From Bacillus sp. ISL-7 (GTDB lineage: Bacteria; Bacillota; Bacilli; Bacillales_B; DSM-18226): a stretch of 64,000 bases of DNA. Position 1 is the first letter of the stretch. Each line of letters starts with the position of its first letter. Position numbers and translations under genes: made by a program. The stretch is taken from assembly GCF_018613065.1 (NCBI RefSeq), contig NZ_JAGGQW010000046.1:1-64000 (forward strand), in the 5' to 3' direction. A model generated the notes under the pieces. The model was not told the DNA's origin and did no database searches. It saw only the letters and a program-made list of their open reading frames with translations. This document shows, piece after piece, positions 26,620-35,915 of the stretch.

Positions 26620-26876
26620 CATAAATGAAAAGTGATGACGAAGACGGTATTAAGAAAATGCTTCAGAGAGCTGGTGCTTGCTGCGAACCAGTGCAGTTTT
26701 CTTAAGATGCCCAGCCCTTCTGAACTGGCCGCCGAAAGTTTTAGTAGGTGGTGCCCGGTTGAAACCGTTAACTTGTTGAGGCTGCTTTTATTTTGCAGCA
26801 AAAGAGGGTGGCACCACGCGTTTATTCACGTCCCTCATAACAAGACAATTCTGTCTGTTATGAGGGACGTTTTTTA
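26620..26876 (+). promoter_or_regulatory. T-box leader (probable tRNA-Ser) before serA
   Basis: Stem I carries the apical AGAGAGCTGGTG...TGCGAACCAG pattern, then the antiterminator T-box AGGGTGGCACCACGCG at 26805-26820, and a terminator whose 18-bp stem (26828-26846 with 26853-26870) runs into a T tract. The candidate specifier is AGC (Ser) at 26713-26715, just before CCTTCTGAAC; that position is inferred from the general T-box pattern. Uncharged tRNA-Ser would allow serA transcription. Confidence 0.9.
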
Positions 26877-26901
26877 TTAGAAATTAAAGGAGGATTCAAA
26901 A

Positions 26902-28545
26902 ATGTTTAAAGTCCTTGTTACCGATGGAATTAGCAATACGGGGTTGAAAAGCTTAATAGATCATCCTAATTTTACGGTAGACCGACAGCCAACACTTCCG
27001 ACAAACGAGTTAAAAACGATCATTGGCGAATACGATGCCCTTATTGTCCGAAGCCAAACGAAAGTAAGTGAAGAACTGCTCAAAGCAGCTGGCCGTCTCC
27101 GTGTGATCGCTAGAGCAGGTGTCGGTGTCGATAACATTGATGTGAATGCGGCAACTAGAAAAGGGATTATTGTCATCAATGCACCTGGTGCTAATACAAT
27201 TGCAGCAACCGAGCATACCATGGCAATGATGTTATCATTAGCAAGAAAAATTCCCCAAGCCCATCAGAAAACGACCTCCGGCGAATGGGACCGTAACTCC
27301 TTTAAAGGGGTGGAATTATATAAGAAAACACTTGGCGTAATTGGAATGGGTAAAATTGGAACTGAAGTGGCGAAACGAGCAAAAAGCTTTGGGATGAACA
27401 TTTTAGGGTTTGATCCCTATCTAACTGAAGAGCGCGCAAAGAAACTGGGCATGACGAAAGCCAGTCTCGATTTAATTGCTCAAGAATCAGATTTTATTAC
27501 GATTCATACGCCCCTTACCAATGACACAAGAGGACTTATTAATGATGACTATTTGCGAAAAACCAAAAAAGGGGTCCGTTTTGTCAATTGTGCCCGCGGC
27601 GGTGTAATCGACGAAAAGGCACTAGTTAGAGCCATTCAGACAGGACATGTGGCTGGAGCAGCCCTTGATGTTTTTGAAAAAGAGCCTGTTGCCGATCCAG
27701 GATTACTGCAAAATCCAAATATTATTGTAACACCGCATCTTGGGGCTTCCACGGTTGAAGCTCAAGAAAAAGTGGCCCAGGAGGTAAGTGCAGAAATCAT
27801 TGAGATTTTCGAATCTCAATCCATTCAAAATGCGGTTAATATGCCGCAAATGTCAGGAGAAACACAGGCGAAACTGCAGCCATACTTACTGCTTGGTGAT
27901 CAAATGGGGCAGCTTGTCATTCAATTATTAAACAAACAGGCACCTACTAAAATTGAAATTAATTATTATGGCGAATTAATCGGTGAAGATACAGAATTGT
28001 TAACTCGTACGATGCTTAAAGGTGTCCTTTCTTATCATTTAAGTGATTCGGTCAATTTAATTAATGCTCTTCACCTGTTGAAGGAACAAGGAGTCTCTTA
28101 TAATGTTGTAAAAAACGCTTCGAATAAAGGCTTTGCAAATTATATGGAACTGAGTGTTACCAATAATTTTGAGACGGCCAAAATTGGTGCTACGGTCTTA
28201 AACGGCTACGGAGCTAGAATTCTAAAAATCAATCAATACCGGATTGATGTCAAACCAGAAAAATACCTGTTATATATTAAGCATCGTGACGTACCAGGGA
28301 TGGTTGGTAAGGTCGGTTCTCTATTGGGTGATCACCAAATCAATATTGGAACAATGCAGGTTGGTCGAACAGAGGTCGGCGGCGAAGCTATCATGGTTTT
28401 AACCCTGGATAAGACATTAAATGCTAATGTCATTCACGCCTTAAAATTAATTGATGGACTAGAGGAAGCACAAGTCTTGGAGTTATCAAATGTGGATTCT
28501 TTTGAACCGGGACGTATGGAAATAGAAAAAGTAGAAAGTATCTAG
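26902..28545 (+). CDS. serA: D-3-phosphoglycerate dehydrogenase
   Basis: A 547-residue enzyme for the first step of serine synthesis, oxidising 3-phosphoglycerate. Domains in order: split D-2-hydroxyacid dehydrogenase catalytic and NAD domains (ARAGVGVDNID, GVIGMGKIGTEVAKRA, FVNCARGGVIDE, TPHLGASTVEAQ with the catalytic His), the intervening ASB domain (about 320-450) and a C-terminal ACT domain (YLLYIKHRDVPGMVGKVGSLLGDHQINIG). The length is that of the long type I SerA. The ATG follows AAAGGAGGA. Control by the upstream T-box links expression to serine supply. Confidence 0.96.
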   Translation: MFKVLVTDGISNTGLKSLIDHPNFTVDRQPTLPTNELKTIIGEYDALIVRSQTKVSEELLKAAGRLRVIARAGVGVDNIDVNAATRKGIIVINAPGANTIAATEHTMAMMLSLARKIPQAHQKTTSGEWDRNSFKGVELYKKTLGVIGMGKIGTEVAKRAKSFGMNILGFDPYLTEERAKKLGMTKASLDLIAQESDFITIHTPLTNDTRGLINDDYLRKTKKGVRFVNCARGGVIDEKALVRAIQTGHVAGAALDVFEKEPVADPGLLQNPNIIVTPHLGASTVEAQEKVAQEVSAEIIEIFESQSIQNAVNMPQMSGETQAKLQPYLLLGDQMGQLVIQLLNKQAPTKIEINYYGELIGEDTELLTRTMLKGVLSYHLSDSVNLINALHLLKEQGVSYNVVKNASNKGFANYMELSVTNNFETAKIGATVLNGYGARILKINQYRIDVKPEKYLLYIKHRDVPGMVGKVGSLLGDHQINIGTMQVGRTEVGGEAIMVLTLDKTLNANVIHALKLIDGLEEAQVLELSNVDSFEPGRMEIEKVESI

Positions 28546-28553
28546 GCAGAGGA

Positions 28554-28587
28554 AGAGGGATTGCGATCAAGCAATCCCTCTTTTTTG
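28554..28587 (+). terminator. Intrinsic terminator of serA
   Basis: AGAGGGATTGC (28554-28564) pairs with GCAATCCCTCT (28571-28581) and is followed by TTTTT. Confidence 0.85.
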
Positions 28588-28590
28588 CAC

Positions 28591-29715
28591 CTATAATATC
28601 CCTTTCAAATCGAGCACCGTATCAAGAATATATTCTGCTTCATGCTTTTCAAAATCACTTCTCGCATCTTTTCCTGACAGACCAGTTAACACCGCGGCAA
28701 ACGGGCAGCCCAGTTGTCTAGCCGCTAACAAATCCGCCAATGAGTCGCCAACCACTAGAACGGTCTCCGCATTTTCAAGCGGTAAACGCGTATTTAAACA
28801 ATCCTGAACTGATGCTTCTTTTCCGAGAAGTCCCATGATATATGTAAATGGATGCGGCTTCGACAGCGACTTCCTTTCGGGCAGCTCTTTTTCCGCCATT
28901 AGCACTTCATCAGCGGTGACGATCCGATTCACTTCAAAATGCTTTAACCAATCTAAATGCTGGAACGGCTGAATTGTTTCTAATTCAGGCCTGCCTGTCC
29001 CGATTCCAATCGTGAAACCTGATGAATTTAAGAATTGAAATAACTCATCAATTTCCTGCCTCGGGGCTAATGTGGTTTCATTTGCCAGAAAGCCCTTTTT
29101 CCCCTTTTGAACAGAGGGTCTTCCCGTAGAGGCAAGAACATGTTCATCCCCCACATACCATTCTTGGGATACATGCTCACAAACGGACCAAAGTTCTCCC
29201 TTTTTAAAAATAGAAGTTTCGACCCCAAGCTTCTCCTTCGCCAACTCATTCAAATAACTAAACAACTCCTGCTTCGTTGCTTCTGAGCGCGCAAACTCTT
29301 CCACAAACAAATTGAAATTCAACTTTACACGATAATTACTCAACACCCTGCCAATCTCCAATAATTTTTCTCTAGTTATTGGTGCCTGACACCATTTAGT
29401 GATTTTCTCAAATTCAGTATCCTTAATTTGTGACAACAGGTGGATAAGTTGGTGGCAGAATGATAGGTAGATCATGTCCCAGTTGGCGTTTAAGCCGCGT
29501 GATTTCATAAACTTGAGAACTTTATCGTTTTCAAATACTAACTCTCTTATTTCCTTGATTTCATCTTCACTATAATCCGTTATAAACTGCTCTGGTTCAA
29601 GTCCCAAGTAATTACAGCTAATCAACATCTCCCAAACGGTTAAGGCGGAAGCATCAAAATAATGCTCCTCGCTTAAAAGTACCCCATCAACGTCAAACAA
29701 AATTGTTTTAATCAC
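28591..29715 (-). CDS. HAD-superfamily hydrolase
   Basis: A 374-residue HAD protein: motif I DVDGVLLSEE (about 8-17), motif II in IGIGTGRPE, a lysine-containing SLSKPHPFT and motif IV VVGDSLADLLAARQLGC. The very large cap insertion (about 20-230) is longer than in ordinary phosphoglycolate phosphatases. It is a predicted cytosolic phosphatase of unknown substrate. It is convergent with serA and appears monocistronic. Confidence 0.8.
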   Translation of the reverse strand: MIKTILFDVDGVLLSEEHYFDASALTVWEMLISCNYLGLEPEQFITDYSEDEIKEIRELVFENDKVLKFMKSRGLNANWDMIYLSFCHQLIHLLSQIKDTEFEKITKWCQAPITREKLLEIGRVLSNYRVKLNFNLFVEEFARSEATKQELFSYLNELAKEKLGVETSIFKKGELWSVCEHVSQEWYVGDEHVLASTGRPSVQKGKKGFLANETTLAPRQEIDELFQFLNSSGFTIGIGTGRPELETIQPFQHLDWLKHFEVNRIVTADEVLMAEKELPERKSLSKPHPFTYIMGLLGKEASVQDCLNTRLPLENAETVLVVGDSLADLLAARQLGCPFAAVLTGLSGKDARSDFEKHEAEYILDTVLDLKGIL

Positions 29716-29809
29716 TTATCCCACCCTCATTTCCCAGTTTGCTTTTATACGCTATCGTAACACAGTAGGACGATCAATTTGAAGTAAATTGTTTAAATTA
29801 AAATAAAAA

Positions 29810-29851
29810 GAACAAGCCGTATATGAGATTCTCAAACTGTACGGCTTGTTC
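29810..29851 (-). terminator. Terminator of the putrescine/GABA operon
   Basis: GAACAAGCCGTA (29810-29821) pairs with TACGGCTTGTTC (29840-29851). On the minus strand it is followed by TTTTTATTTT. It lies 130 bp after gabD. Confidence 0.75.
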
Positions 29852-29978
29852 CTATTAAAATAGATTTACCCTTTAATTAAACTTTCTTCAATGGTTTGTC
29901 CTCGCGATACCCGAGCGCTTACTCCCCTTGCATGATTGTAGCTTTTAGTCGTGGTTTCTCTCGAAGAAAAAATGACTG

Positions 29979-31436
29979 CTATAAATCCAAACCTATCGAT
30001 ATATATTTTACTTCTAAAAACTCTTCGATGCCGTAGTGTCCGCCTTCTCGACCCAGACCGCTCTCTTTAAAACCCCCGAATGGGGCTTGAACGACTGAAG
30101 GCAGGGCATCATTCAGGCCAATGATTCCGTATTCCAGTTGTTCCGTAATTCTAAAGGAACGGCTTAAATTTTCTGTATACACATAGGCAGCTAATCCGTA
30201 ACAAGAATTATTGGCCCGTTCAATAACTTCCTCTTCCGTTTTAAAGGTGGAAATCGGAGCGAGTGGTCCAAAGATTTCATCCTTCATGCATTCCATTTCG
30301 TCATTAATATTGGTCAAGATTGTTGGAGCATAGAAATAGCCGTTGTCTTCCGCAGGCTTGAGCCCGCTATAAGTAACTTTTCCACCCTTTTCAACTGCAT
30401 CCTTGACCAGTCCTTCTACTTTTTTATAAGCGTCTTGATCAATTAGTGGGCCGATATCTGTTCCCTCTTCCAGTCCGTTGCCGACTTTAAGCTTTTCTAA
30501 TTCTGTTTGAAAAAGGTTAATAAATTTGTCGGCTATTCCTTCTTGAACAAATACTCGGTTTGTACAAATACAAGTCTGACCTGCATTACGAAATTTTGAT
30601 TGCACAAGTCCTTCAGCAGCTTTTGCTAAATTTGCATCATCCATCACAATAAATGGAGCATTTCCGCCGAGTTCGAGCGATACCTTTTTGACAGTTTCTG
30701 CGGCACCGCGCATCAACGTTTTTCCAACTTCTGTTGAGCCAGTAAAGGTAATTTTTGTCACGCGCGGGTCCTTCAGCCACGCTTCACCTATTTCTGAAGA
30801 CCTTCCTGTAATCACGTTTAACACACCTGCAGGAATTCCAGCTTCATGGGCAAGCTCCGCCATTTTTAATGCCGTAAGCGGTGTTTGATTTGCCGGCTTC
30901 ACCACAGCCGTACAACCTGCAGCTAGGGCTGGTGCTACTTTTCTCGTAATCATTGCCGCCGGGAAGTTCCACGGGGTTATCGCCGCTATTACACCAACTG
31001 GTTCCTTTCTAACTAGGATTCTTTTATTTGGATGTGATGCCGGAATCGTTTCACCGTACACCCGTTTTCCCTCTTCGGCATACCAAGAGATGAAGCCATT
31101 GGCATACTGAACCTCTCCAAGTGCTTCTTTTAGCGGTTTACCCTGTTCTATCGTCATAATCCGTGCAATATCATGCTTGTTTTCTTCAATTAAATTGAAC
31201 CATTTCATCAGCAGCTTGTAACGCTCTTCCGAAGTTTTCTTCGACCAGATTTTGAAGGCTTTATGGGCAGCATTTACAGCCTTTTCTGCTTCATATGCGC
31301 CGCCTGTTGGCACGGCACCAATTACTTCCTTTGTTGCAGGATTGATTATTTCTGTTATAACCTCATAATCACTTCCAACCCATTCTCCGTTAAGATACAT
31401 GGGATAAATTTGATAGTTTTTCTTTACAGTATCCAT
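29979..31436 (-). CDS. gabD: Succinate-semialdehyde dehydrogenase
   Basis: A 485-residue aldehyde dehydrogenase of the GabD subgroup, oxidising succinate semialdehyde to succinate with NAD(P). It has PWNFPAAMITRKVAPALAAG, the NAD-fold FTGSTEVGK, the catalytic Glu in LELGGNAP and Cys in NAGQTCICTNR. It is the last gene of the operon, 2-3 nt after gabT, with GGAGGGGAATAAAAT before the ATG. It completes the conversion of putrescine through GABA into the TCA cycle. Confidence 0.92.
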   Translation of the reverse strand: MDTVKKNYQIYPMYLNGEWVGSDYEVITEIINPATKEVIGAVPTGGAYEAEKAVNAAHKAFKIWSKKTSEERYKLLMKWFNLIEENKHDIARIMTIEQGKPLKEALGEVQYANGFISWYAEEGKRVYGETIPASHPNKRILVRKEPVGVIAAITPWNFPAAMITRKVAPALAAGCTAVVKPANQTPLTALKMAELAHEAGIPAGVLNVITGRSSEIGEAWLKDPRVTKITFTGSTEVGKTLMRGAAETVKKVSLELGGNAPFIVMDDANLAKAAEGLVQSKFRNAGQTCICTNRVFVQEGIADKFINLFQTELEKLKVGNGLEEGTDIGPLIDQDAYKKVEGLVKDAVEKGGKVTYSGLKPAEDNGYFYAPTILTNINDEMECMKDEIFGPLAPISTFKTEEEVIERANNSCYGLAAYVYTENLSRSFRITEQLEYGIIGLNDALPSVVQAPFGGFKESGLGREGGHYGIEEFLEVKYISIGLDL

Positions 31437-31439
31437 ATT

Positions 31440-32810
31440 TTATTCCCCTCCAACGTATATGGCAGGATCATTTTTATAAACTGCTTCCATTGCTTCTTCG
31501 AGAATTTGTAATCCTTCTTCCAGTTGGTCATCAGGGATCGTTATGGGCATGAGCAGGCGAATAACATTGCTATATATCCCCGCGCTAAGTAACATCAAGC
31601 CACGTTCCCCTGCAGCTTTCACAATTTTTCCAGCCGCTTCTTTATCGGGTGTTTTCGATTGTCTATCCTTGACGATTTCCATCGCACACATGGCACCAAG
31701 GCCGCGGACATCACCAATTCCTTCGAAACGTTCCGCAAGGAGGTGCATCTTTTCGAGCACGCGGTCTCCTATAATTCTGGCGCGGTCATTAAGTTGTTCA
31801 TTTTCAATTATATCTAATACTGTCAGTGCTGCCCGGCATCCGAGCGGACTTCCAGCATAGGTTCCGCCGATTTCGCCAACTTCAGCGGTATTCATAATAT
31901 CTGCCCTGCCAATTACGCCGCTGATCGGAACACCAGCCCCCATTGATTTCGATATCGTAATTAAATCAGGGACGACTCCAAAATGATCGATGGCAAAGTA
32001 TTTTCCAGTCCGCGCGAACCCGGTTTGGATTTCATCGGCAATAAACAAGATCCCATACTGGGTGCAGATTTCTCTTACACGCTTAACAAAAGCTGTGTCA
32101 GGGATGATAAAGCCGCCTTCTCCTTGCACAGGTTCCATCACGACAGCAGCAATCGTTTCAGGGGCGACTTCTGCTAGAAGAAACTGGTCAAATTGCTCGA
32201 TAATCATGGCGCTATATTGCTGCTCGTTCATTCCTTCCGGGCGGCGGTACCCATAGGGATACGGCGCCTTGTACACCTCTGGTGCGAATGGTCCAAACCC
32301 ATATTTATACGGCTTTACTTTACTTGTCATAGTCATTGTCATTAATGTCCGGCCATGGAACCCTCTTGTAAACGAAACAATTCCTTGGCGCTTTGTATAT
32401 TTCCTAGCAATTTTTACAGCGTTCTCAACCGCTTCGGCACCACTGTTAAAAAAAGCCGCCTGCTTTTCAAAATCACCTGGGGCAAGCTGGCAAAGCCGCT
32501 CGGCTAGTGCTATATACGATTCATACATCATCACATTAAAGCCCGTGTGGATAAATTGACTAGCTTGTTCTTGAAGAGCTCTAACCACTCTTGGATGTGA
32601 ATGGCCAACATTTATCGTTCCAATAGCACCAGCAAAATCAATATAACAATTACCGTCCACATCTTCGACCAGGGATCCTTGCGCCTTTTTAACAAAGGAA
32701 TGGCAGTTATTACTGATTCCTTTGGGGACATATTTATTTCTCCGCTCCAAAATTTCCTTAGACTTCGGCCCAGGTATCTCTGTTTGGAGCTTAACATATT
32801 TCTTTTCCAC
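31440..32810 (-). CDS. gabT: 4-aminobutyrate aminotransferase
   Basis: A PLP-dependent class III aminotransferase (456 residues from GTG 32810) converting GABA plus 2-oxoglutarate to succinate semialdehyde plus glutamate. Motifs are FFNSGAEAVENAVKIARKYT, the PLP-contacting LFIADEIQTGFARTGK and the Schiff-base lysine in TISKSMGAG. The frame extends to an ATG at 32846 inside the patA end without a ribosome site; the GTG at 32810 follows AAAGGGGGAG with ideal spacing, so I prefer it. Confidence 0.9.
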   Translation of the reverse strand: MEKKYVKLQTEIPGPKSKEILERRNKYVPKGISNNCHSFVKKAQGSLVEDVDGNCYIDFAGAIGTINVGHSHPRVVRALQEQASQFIHTGFNVMMYESYIALAERLCQLAPGDFEKQAAFFNSGAEAVENAVKIARKYTKRQGIVSFTRGFHGRTLMTMTMTSKVKPYKYGFGPFAPEVYKAPYPYGYRRPEGMNEQQYSAMIIEQFDQFLLAEVAPETIAAVVMEPVQGEGGFIIPDTAFVKRVREICTQYGILFIADEIQTGFARTGKYFAIDHFGVVPDLITISKSMGAGVPISGVIGRADIMNTAEVGEIGGTYAGSPLGCRAALTVLDIIENEQLNDRARIIGDRVLEKMHLLAERFEGIGDVRGLGAMCAMEIVKDRQSKTPDKEAAGKIVKAAGERGLMLLSAGIYSNVIRLLMPITIPDDQLEEGLQILEEAMEAVYKNDPAIYVGGE

Positions 32811-32838
32811 TTCTGTGCTCCCCCTTTTTAAAAAATCG

Positions 32839-34215
<1,377 letters not shown>

Positions 34216-34237
34216 TTATATTCCTCCTAGTAGTAAA

Positions 34238-35731
34238 TTAGTTTGAAAACCAGCCAACCGGCTCAACCTGTAAATTGATATTAATCTGTTTTATTTCTTG
34301 AAATTCTTCAAGCCCAAACGTTCCAAGGCTGCGCCCAATCCCACTTTGCTTATAGCCTCCCCATGGTGCTTCGTTATAAGTAGGATGGTAGGAATTTACC
34401 CAAGTAATCCCTGCACGCAGCTTTTTAATGACCCGCAAGCCCTTTGCACCATTATTGGTAAACACACCACCGGCTAACCCATATACCGTACCATTTGCAA
34501 GTTTTATAGCTTCCGCTTCGTCCTTGAACTTCTGAATCACAACAACAGGACCGAAGATTTCCTCTTGGACAATTCTCATTTCTTGGACCACATCGACAAA
34601 AACGGTGGGTTCAACAAAATAACCTTTTTCTAACCCGTTGCTAACCATCCGCTTTCCTCCGCAAGCAACTGTCGCACCTTCTTGTTTTCCTATTTCAATA
34701 TATGAAAGAACCTTTTCTAAGTGTCCCTGACTGACAAGCGGACCCATCTCTGTTCCAGATACATTTCCTGGTCCTACTTGAATTTGCTTAGCTCGTTCGA
34801 CAAACCGCTGGACGAATTGATCATAGATGCTTTCTTCGACAAGGATCCTTGAACCAGCTGAACAGACTTGACCGGACCCTGCGAAGATCCCAAATAAGGC
34901 ATAATCGACTGCCGTTTCAAAATCAGCATCGGCAAAAATGATATTGGGCGATTTACCGCCTAATTCTAATGAAACTTTTTTCATCGTCTCAGCTGCTGTT
35001 TTCATAATGTGCTTGCCCGTTTTCGTACCGCCGGTAAACGAAATCATATCGACCTCAGGATGGGAAGCGATTTCATTTCCAACAACCGCTCCAGCGCCCA
35101 TTACCATATTAGCCACCCCTTTTGGCAAACCGACTTCTTCAAAAATTTCAAATAGCTTTTTCGGGGTCACTGGTGTCACTTCAGACGGTTTAAAGACAAT
35201 TGTATTTCCCGCGGCTAAGGCAGGGGCAATTTTCCAAACACTCATTAACAGCGGATAGTTCCACGGAACAATTAAGCCACAAACCCCCACCGGCTCGCGG
35301 ACAACCATAGCCTGCATAGGATCGGCGACATGATAGGTCTGTCCATCAGGCTTTGTAATCAGGCCGGCATAATAACGGAAGCAAGCAGCTGCGTCGCCGA
35401 CATCAAAGCCTGCTTCTCTCAATGGTTTCCCGTTATCCATCGTTTCCAACTGGGTTAATTCATCGGCATATTCATCAATTTTGTCAGCAATTTTTAATAA
35501 ATAGGAGGCTCTTTCTTGAACGGAAATCCCGGACCAAACACCTTCTTCGAACGCTCTTCGTGCTGCATAAATTGCAGTACGAGCATCAGTGATCGTTCCT
35601 TCAGGTGCATATGAAATAACCTCACCAGTTGCAGGATTAATTACTGGACGTGTTTCTTGATTTTCGGCATCTTTCCACTCACCATCAATAAACATCTTCA
35701 GGTTAACAACTCGGTTTTTTATCTCGACCAT
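34238..35731 (-). CDS. Probable 4-aminobutyraldehyde dehydrogenase
   Basis: A 497-residue NAD-dependent aldehyde dehydrogenase of the betaine-aldehyde/aminobutyraldehyde group. It has VPWNYPLLMSVWKIAPALAAG, FTGGTKTGK, catalytic Glu in LELGGKSPN and Cys in GSGQVCSAGSR, and a PWGGYKQSGIGRSLG tail. First gene of the operon, 38 bp behind a sigma-54 promoter. Next to PatA, the expected job is oxidation of 4-aminobutyraldehyde to GABA (E. coli PatD step). Betaine aldehyde is an alternative substrate, but no choline genes are near. Confidence 0.88.
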   Translation of the reverse strand: MVEIKNRVVNLKMFIDGEWKDAENQETRPVINPATGEVISYAPEGTITDARTAIYAARRAFEEGVWSGISVQERASYLLKIADKIDEYADELTQLETMDNGKPLREAGFDVGDAAACFRYYAGLITKPDGQTYHVADPMQAMVVREPVGVCGLIVPWNYPLLMSVWKIAPALAAGNTIVFKPSEVTPVTPKKLFEIFEEVGLPKGVANMVMGAGAVVGNEIASHPEVDMISFTGGTKTGKHIMKTAAETMKKVSLELGGKSPNIIFADADFETAVDYALFGIFAGSGQVCSAGSRILVEESIYDQFVQRFVERAKQIQVGPGNVSGTEMGPLVSQGHLEKVLSYIEIGKQEGATVACGGKRMVSNGLEKGYFVEPTVFVDVVQEMRIVQEEIFGPVVVIQKFKDEAEAIKLANGTVYGLAGGVFTNNGAKGLRVIKKLRAGITWVNSYHPTYNEAPWGGYKQSGIGRSLGTFGLEEFQEIKQININLQVEPVGWFSN

Positions 35732-35768
35732 TTAAATTCCTCCTTTATTCACCCTCAATAACTAATAT

Positions 35769-35785
35769 TGCAAGAACCGTGCCAA
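35769..35785 (-). promoter_or_regulatory. Sigma-54 promoter of the putrescine/GABA operon
   Basis: The minus strand reads TTGGCACGGTTCTTGCA, a full match to the -24/-12 consensus TTGGCAC-N5-TTGCA, 38 bp before the operon start. Confidence 0.9.
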
Positions 35786-35844
35786 AGAATAAAACCTATC
35801 AAAATAGTTATCTTTTAAAACATCCGAGTATATACTATTCAATT

Positions 35845-35872
35845 TTGCATAACCCTATGAATAATTGCATAG
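35845..35872. promoter_or_regulatory. Candidate activator site (TTGCATA repeats)
   Basis: TTGCATAACC (35845-35854) and TTGCATAG (35865-35872) form direct repeats 20 bp apart, 60-87 bp upstream of the -24 element. A similar pair occurs upstream of the permease promoter at 41766. Proposed binding site for the adjacent sigma-54 activator. Confidence 0.45.
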
Positions 35873-35874
35873 AA

Positions 35875-35913
35875 AAAAGCTGCTTCAGATCTAAGAGATC
35901 TAAAACAGCTTTT
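35875..35913 (-). terminator. Terminator of the sigma-54 activator gene
   Basis: AAAAGCTG...AGATCT pairs with AGATCT...CAGCTTTT in a long, slightly interrupted stem immediately after the activator stop. Confidence 0.65.
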
Positions 35914-35915
35914 CA

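Noticed and set aside
29852..29978. Minus-strand open stretch after gabD ending in TIEESLIKG
   Set aside because: About 39 codons without a start codon or ribosome site between gabD and the operon terminator. It could be a decayed gene end, but nothing supports a family.
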